This document shows, piece by piece, positions 61,551-64,000 of a DNA stretch of 64,000 bases. The notes below the pieces were generated by a model. It was given only the letters and a program-made list of their open reading frames with translations, made no database searches and was not told the origin of the DNA. Position 1 is the first letter of the stretch; the number at the start of each line of letters is the position of its first letter. The position numbers were made by a program, and so were the translations under genes. The stretch is from Aureisphaera sp963669405. Lineage in GTDB: Bacteria > Bacteroidota > Bacteroidia > Flavobacteriales > Flavobacteriaceae. The DNA lies in assembly GCA_963669405.2 (NCBI GenBank), contig CAXXHF010000002.1, positions 806,001 through 870,000 of the forward strand, read 5' to 3'.

Positions 61551-62180
61551 TTATCCTTTATATTTCATGGGAAGATGCACCACACTTTTAGTGTCGAAGA
61601 AACCTTCTTTGAAGTAAGCTGAAAGTGGATAAATTTTTGCAGTTCGATAGTTGGCCAATTCTTCGGTTAAATCACCCCCTTTTAGGTATAGGATTCCGTT
61701 TTTAAGTTCATGTTGACTGTTCTTTAGAATTTTTCCTTTCACCCAACGCACAAAGGTTTCCATTTGTGCAACCGCACGACTTACAATAAAATCATATTGA
61801 TCCGTAACGGTTTCCACCCTAGCATTGGTCACTTTTACATTTTCCAAGCCCAAACCATCACGAACTTCTTCGACCACCTTTATTTTCTTTCCAATACTAT
61901 CTACCAAATGAAATTGGACTTCTGGAAAAAGAATAGCCAGAGGAATCCCTGGAAATCCCCCACCTGTACCTACATCCAAGATTTTTGCGCCAGGTAAAAA
62001 AGCCTGAACCTTTGCAATTCCTAAAGAATGTAACACATGTCTTATATAAATCTCATCAATGTCTTTACGGGAGACTACATTTATTTTTAGGTTCCAATCC
62101 TTGTATAGATGTTCAAGCTTCTCAAATTGAGCTATTTGAGTCTCTGAAAGACTCGGAAAGTAAGATCGAATTAGTTTCAT
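61551..62180 (-). CDS. rsmG: 16S rRNA (guanine-527-N7)-methyltransferase
   Basis: 209 residues. SAM-binding motif ILDVGTGGGFPGIPLAILFP, FHLVDSIGKKIKVVEEV, and VSRAVAQMETFVRWV (RsmG signature around the target-base pocket). Typical length. Modifies G527 of 16S rRNA; loss gives low-level streptomycin resistance in other bacteria. Convergent with pruA. Confidence 0.96.
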   Translation of the reverse strand: MKLIRSYFPSLSETQIAQFEKLEHLYKDWNLKINVVSRKDIDEIYIRHVLHSLGIAKVQAFLPGAKILDVGTGGGFPGIPLAILFPEVQFHLVDSIGKKIKVVEEVRDGLGLENVKVTNARVETVTDQYDFIVSRAVAQMETFVRWVKGKILKNSQHELKNGILYLKGGDLTEELANYRTAKIYPLSAYFKEGFFDTKSVVHLPMKYKG

Positions 62181-62308
62181 AGTAAGTTATCAACCGCAAA
62201 AGTAGCACTTCCTTAATAAATTTTAAGATATCATCCCATACTATCTAAGTTAAGATGCGTATTTTAGTGGCCTAATTTTTGGGCACCCCCAAATGAATAT
62301 ATTTTACT

Positions 62309-63409
62309 GTGACTGAGAAACAAATAAAATTTCCCAGAGTTGATTCAGCTAAGTTTTTTAGAACACTCAACAAACGTGTAAACAATTATTTCAAAGAGAA
62401 TAATATTGCTCGAACCGGGAATTGGAAATTACACATAAAGACTTTTGTTATGTTCGCCCTGTATTTGGGGCCATATTTTTTATTATTATCCATGGAATTG
62501 CCTTGGTATCTTCTTCTAGCTGCCAGTATAATTATGGGTATTGGTATGGCAGGAGTTGGAATGAATGTTATGCATGATGCCAACCATGGCTCCTATTCTT
62601 CAAAAAAATGGGTGAACAAACTCATGGGTAGTAGCATGTATATTCTTGCTGGTAATGTGTACAATTGGCAAGTACAGCATAATGTTTTGCACCACACATA
62701 CACCAACATTCATGGACATGATGAAGATTTGGAAGCAGGACGAATCCTTCGTTTTACAGAACATTCCAGATGGAGACGGTTTCATAAATTTCAGCATGTA
62801 TATAGCATTTTCCTCTATGGTTTGCTTACCATTAACTGGGTTTTAACCGCCGACTTTTTACAAACCAAACGATACTTGGCTAGAAAACTTTCCTATGGAA
62901 AATTGCCAAAGCCTTTGGCACAATGGAGTATTTTAATTTCTACCAAAGCATTGTACACCATTGTTTGGCTTGTTATCCCAATGATTTTCTTCCCCATTGC
63001 ATGGTGGCAAGTTTTAATTGGCTTTTTTATTATGCATTATGTGGCAGGGGTTATTCTTAGCGTGGTATTTCAATTAGCGCACGTAGTTGGAGATACAGAG
63101 ATGCCTTTACCTGATGCTACTGGTAACATGAAGAATACATGGGCCATTCATCAATTATTTACAACTGTTAATTTTTCTACTAAAAATAGAATTGTGAATT
63201 GGTTTACAGGAGGATTGAATCACCAAGTGGAACATCATATTTTCCCAAACATCAGCCATGTACATTACACGAAGATTTCTGAAATCGTCAAAAATACGGC
63301 TAGGGAGTTCAATTTGCCTTACCACGAATATGAAACCACCCGAAAAGCAATCATTGCACATTTTAGATATTTAAAACAAATGGGCATGAATCCTGCCCTC
63401 ACCACCTAG
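62309..63409 (+). CDS. Membrane fatty-acid (acyl-CoA/acyl-lipid) desaturase
   Basis: 366 residues from a GTG at 62309; no in-frame ATG lies upstream. Three histidine boxes: HDANHGS, HNVLHHTYTN and NHQVEHHIFPNISHVHY (the QVEHH form). About four to five membrane helices. The boxes bind a di-iron centre that inserts a double bond into acyl chains, adjusting membrane fluidity. The QVEHH box suggests a front-end-like or delta-5/6-type subgroup; regiospecificity is not predictable here. Confidence 0.9.
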   Translation: MTEKQIKFPRVDSAKFFRTLNKRVNNYFKENNIARTGNWKLHIKTFVMFALYLGPYFLLLSMELPWYLLLAASIIMGIGMAGVGMNVMHDANHGSYSSKKWVNKLMGSSMYILAGNVYNWQVQHNVLHHTYTNIHGHDEDLEAGRILRFTEHSRWRRFHKFQHVYSIFLYGLLTINWVLTADFLQTKRYLARKLSYGKLPKPLAQWSILISTKALYTIVWLVIPMIFFPIAWWQVLIGFFIMHYVAGVILSVVFQLAHVVGDTEMPLPDATGNMKNTWAIHQLFTTVNFSTKNRIVNWFTGGLNHQVEHHIFPNISHVHYTKISEIVKNTAREFNLPYHEYETTRKAIIAHFRYLKQMGMNPALTT

Positions 63410-63416
63410 TACTACT

Positions 63417-64000
63417 ATGAATCCAAAACTATCTGACCGTGTCAATCAAATGGCCACCTCAGCCACACTAGCCATGGCTGCCAAGGCACGAGAATTAAGA
63501 GAACAAGGAAAAGACATTATAGGCTTAAGCTTGGGAGAACCTGATTTTACAGTTCCGGATTTTGTAAAAGAAGCTGCCATACAAGCAGTAAAGGATGATT
63601 ACCACTCCTATACTCCTGTAGATGGTTATGGCGAATTAAAGCAAGCCATTATTACCAAGTTTAAAAGGGATAATAACCTTACCTATAACCCTTCACAAAT
63701 TGTGGTATCAACAGGTGCCAAACAATCACTTGCCAATTTGGCTCAGGTTATTTTAAATCCAGGTGACGAAGTATTATTACCCGCACCCTTCTGGGTCAGT
63801 TATAGCGATATAAGTAAAGTAGCGGGGGGAATACCTGTAGAAATACCAACTTCTATTGATAGTGATTTTAAAGTCACTCCAGATGCACTGGAAGCTGCCA
63901 TTACTCCGAAAACTAAATTGATGATCTATAGTTCTCCTTGCAACCCAAGTGGTTCTGTATACTCAAAGGAAGAGCTTAGAGCTTTGGCAGATGTTTTGGT
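63417..64000 (+). CDS. Pyridoxal-phosphate aminotransferase class I/II (3' end cut by window edge)
   Basis: Partial gene, 194 codons visible from the ATG at 63417. Fold-type I aspartate-aminotransferase group: SATLAMAAKARELREQGKDI, GLSLGEPDFTVPDFVKEAA, YTPVDGYGELKQAI, VSTGAKQSLANLAQVILN and YSSPCNPSGSVYSKEEL. Transfers the amino group of aspartate or a related amino acid to 2-oxoglutarate. The PLP Lys lies beyond the window. It starts 7 bases after the desaturase stop. Confidence 0.93.
   Translation, partial: MNPKLSDRVNQMATSATLAMAAKARELREQGKDIIGLSLGEPDFTVPDFVKEAAIQAVKDDYHSYTPVDGYGELKQAIITKFKRDNNLTYNPSQIVVSTGAKQSLANLAQVILNPGDEVLLPAPFWVSYSDISKVAGGIPVEIPTSIDSDFKVTPDALEAAITPKTKLMIYSSPCNPSGSVYSKEELRALADVL

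Noticed and set aside
1..64000. CRISPR arrays, phage or insertion sequence
   Set aside because: No spaced direct repeats of CRISPR type, no transposase or integrase-like reading frame, and no inverted-repeat ends were seen. Repeats found are coding repeats or gene duplicates.
1..64000. tRNA or rRNA genes
   Set aside because: I scanned the longer gaps for acceptor/T-loop patterns and rRNA-like conserved stretches and saw none. A covariance-model search would be needed to be sure.

Overview
The window looks like a chromosomal piece of a marine-type member of the Flavobacteriaceae (Bacteroidota). The evidence is AT-rich DNA, many type IX secretion (T9SS) sorting domains of the 'YPNP' type, a TPR/AraC hybrid two-component protein, a Na+-translocating NADH:quinone reductase (NQR) operon, a T9SS plug-type protein, Bacteroidota promoter elements (TTG, 19 bases, TAnnTTTG), and the near absence of Shine-Dalgarno sequences. 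I saw no phage, insertion sequence, CRISPR array, tRNA or rRNA.

Layout. 1-4684 (minus): an edge-truncated serine hydrolase, a recent tandem duplicate of leucine-rich-repeat-like T9SS cargo, and a pappalysin-like metalloprotease broken by a one-base frameshift. 5017-11657 (plus): a hybrid histidine kinase/AraC regulator, then a lipoprotein and two paralogous secreted proteins, each with exactly seven 58-residue repeats (probable seven-bladed propellers). 11689-21894 (mostly minus): small lipoproteins and enzymes, two regulators (membrane AraC; Crp/Fnr-like), a membrane TIR/coiled-coil/WD40-like protein, and a tightly packed four-gene signalling cassette (lipoprotein, polytopic membrane protein, histidine kinase, LuxR response regulator). 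22276-23793 (plus): two secreted proteins.

23900-36374 is housekeeping and envelope: PAP2 phosphatase, TatA, a secreted M1 peptidase with a DUF6702 protein, two carboxypeptidase-regulatory-like proteins, peptidase E, a VanY-like peptidase, an M48 protease, phosphoglycerate mutase (gpmI), a thioredoxin-like lipoprotein, methionine aminopeptidase (map) and a methyltransferase. 36380-38623 (minus) holds a DUF4846 protein, a 120-residue protein and an apbE split by a one-base frameshift.

38719-48532 (minus) encodes two giant T9SS-exported proteins, an M36 fungalysin-type protease and a probable propeller/adhesin. They share an almost identical C-terminal module of about 490 residues. 48677-54727 (minus) is the complete nqrABCDEF operon; ApbE attaches FMN to NqrB and NqrC, so the broken apbE about 10 kb away is directly relevant. 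55062-64000 holds a T9SS plug-type protein, a DUF3667 protein, ApaG, a TTGA-coupled NRDE/papain-like pair, pruA, rsmG, a fatty-acid desaturase and an edge-truncated aminotransferase.

The strongest candidates for something not well described are the TIR/WD40-like membrane protein, the four-gene sensor cassette, the NRDE plus permuted papain-like pair, the twin seven-repeat proteins, and the two homopolymer frameshifts, which need to be separated into sequencing errors and real lesions.
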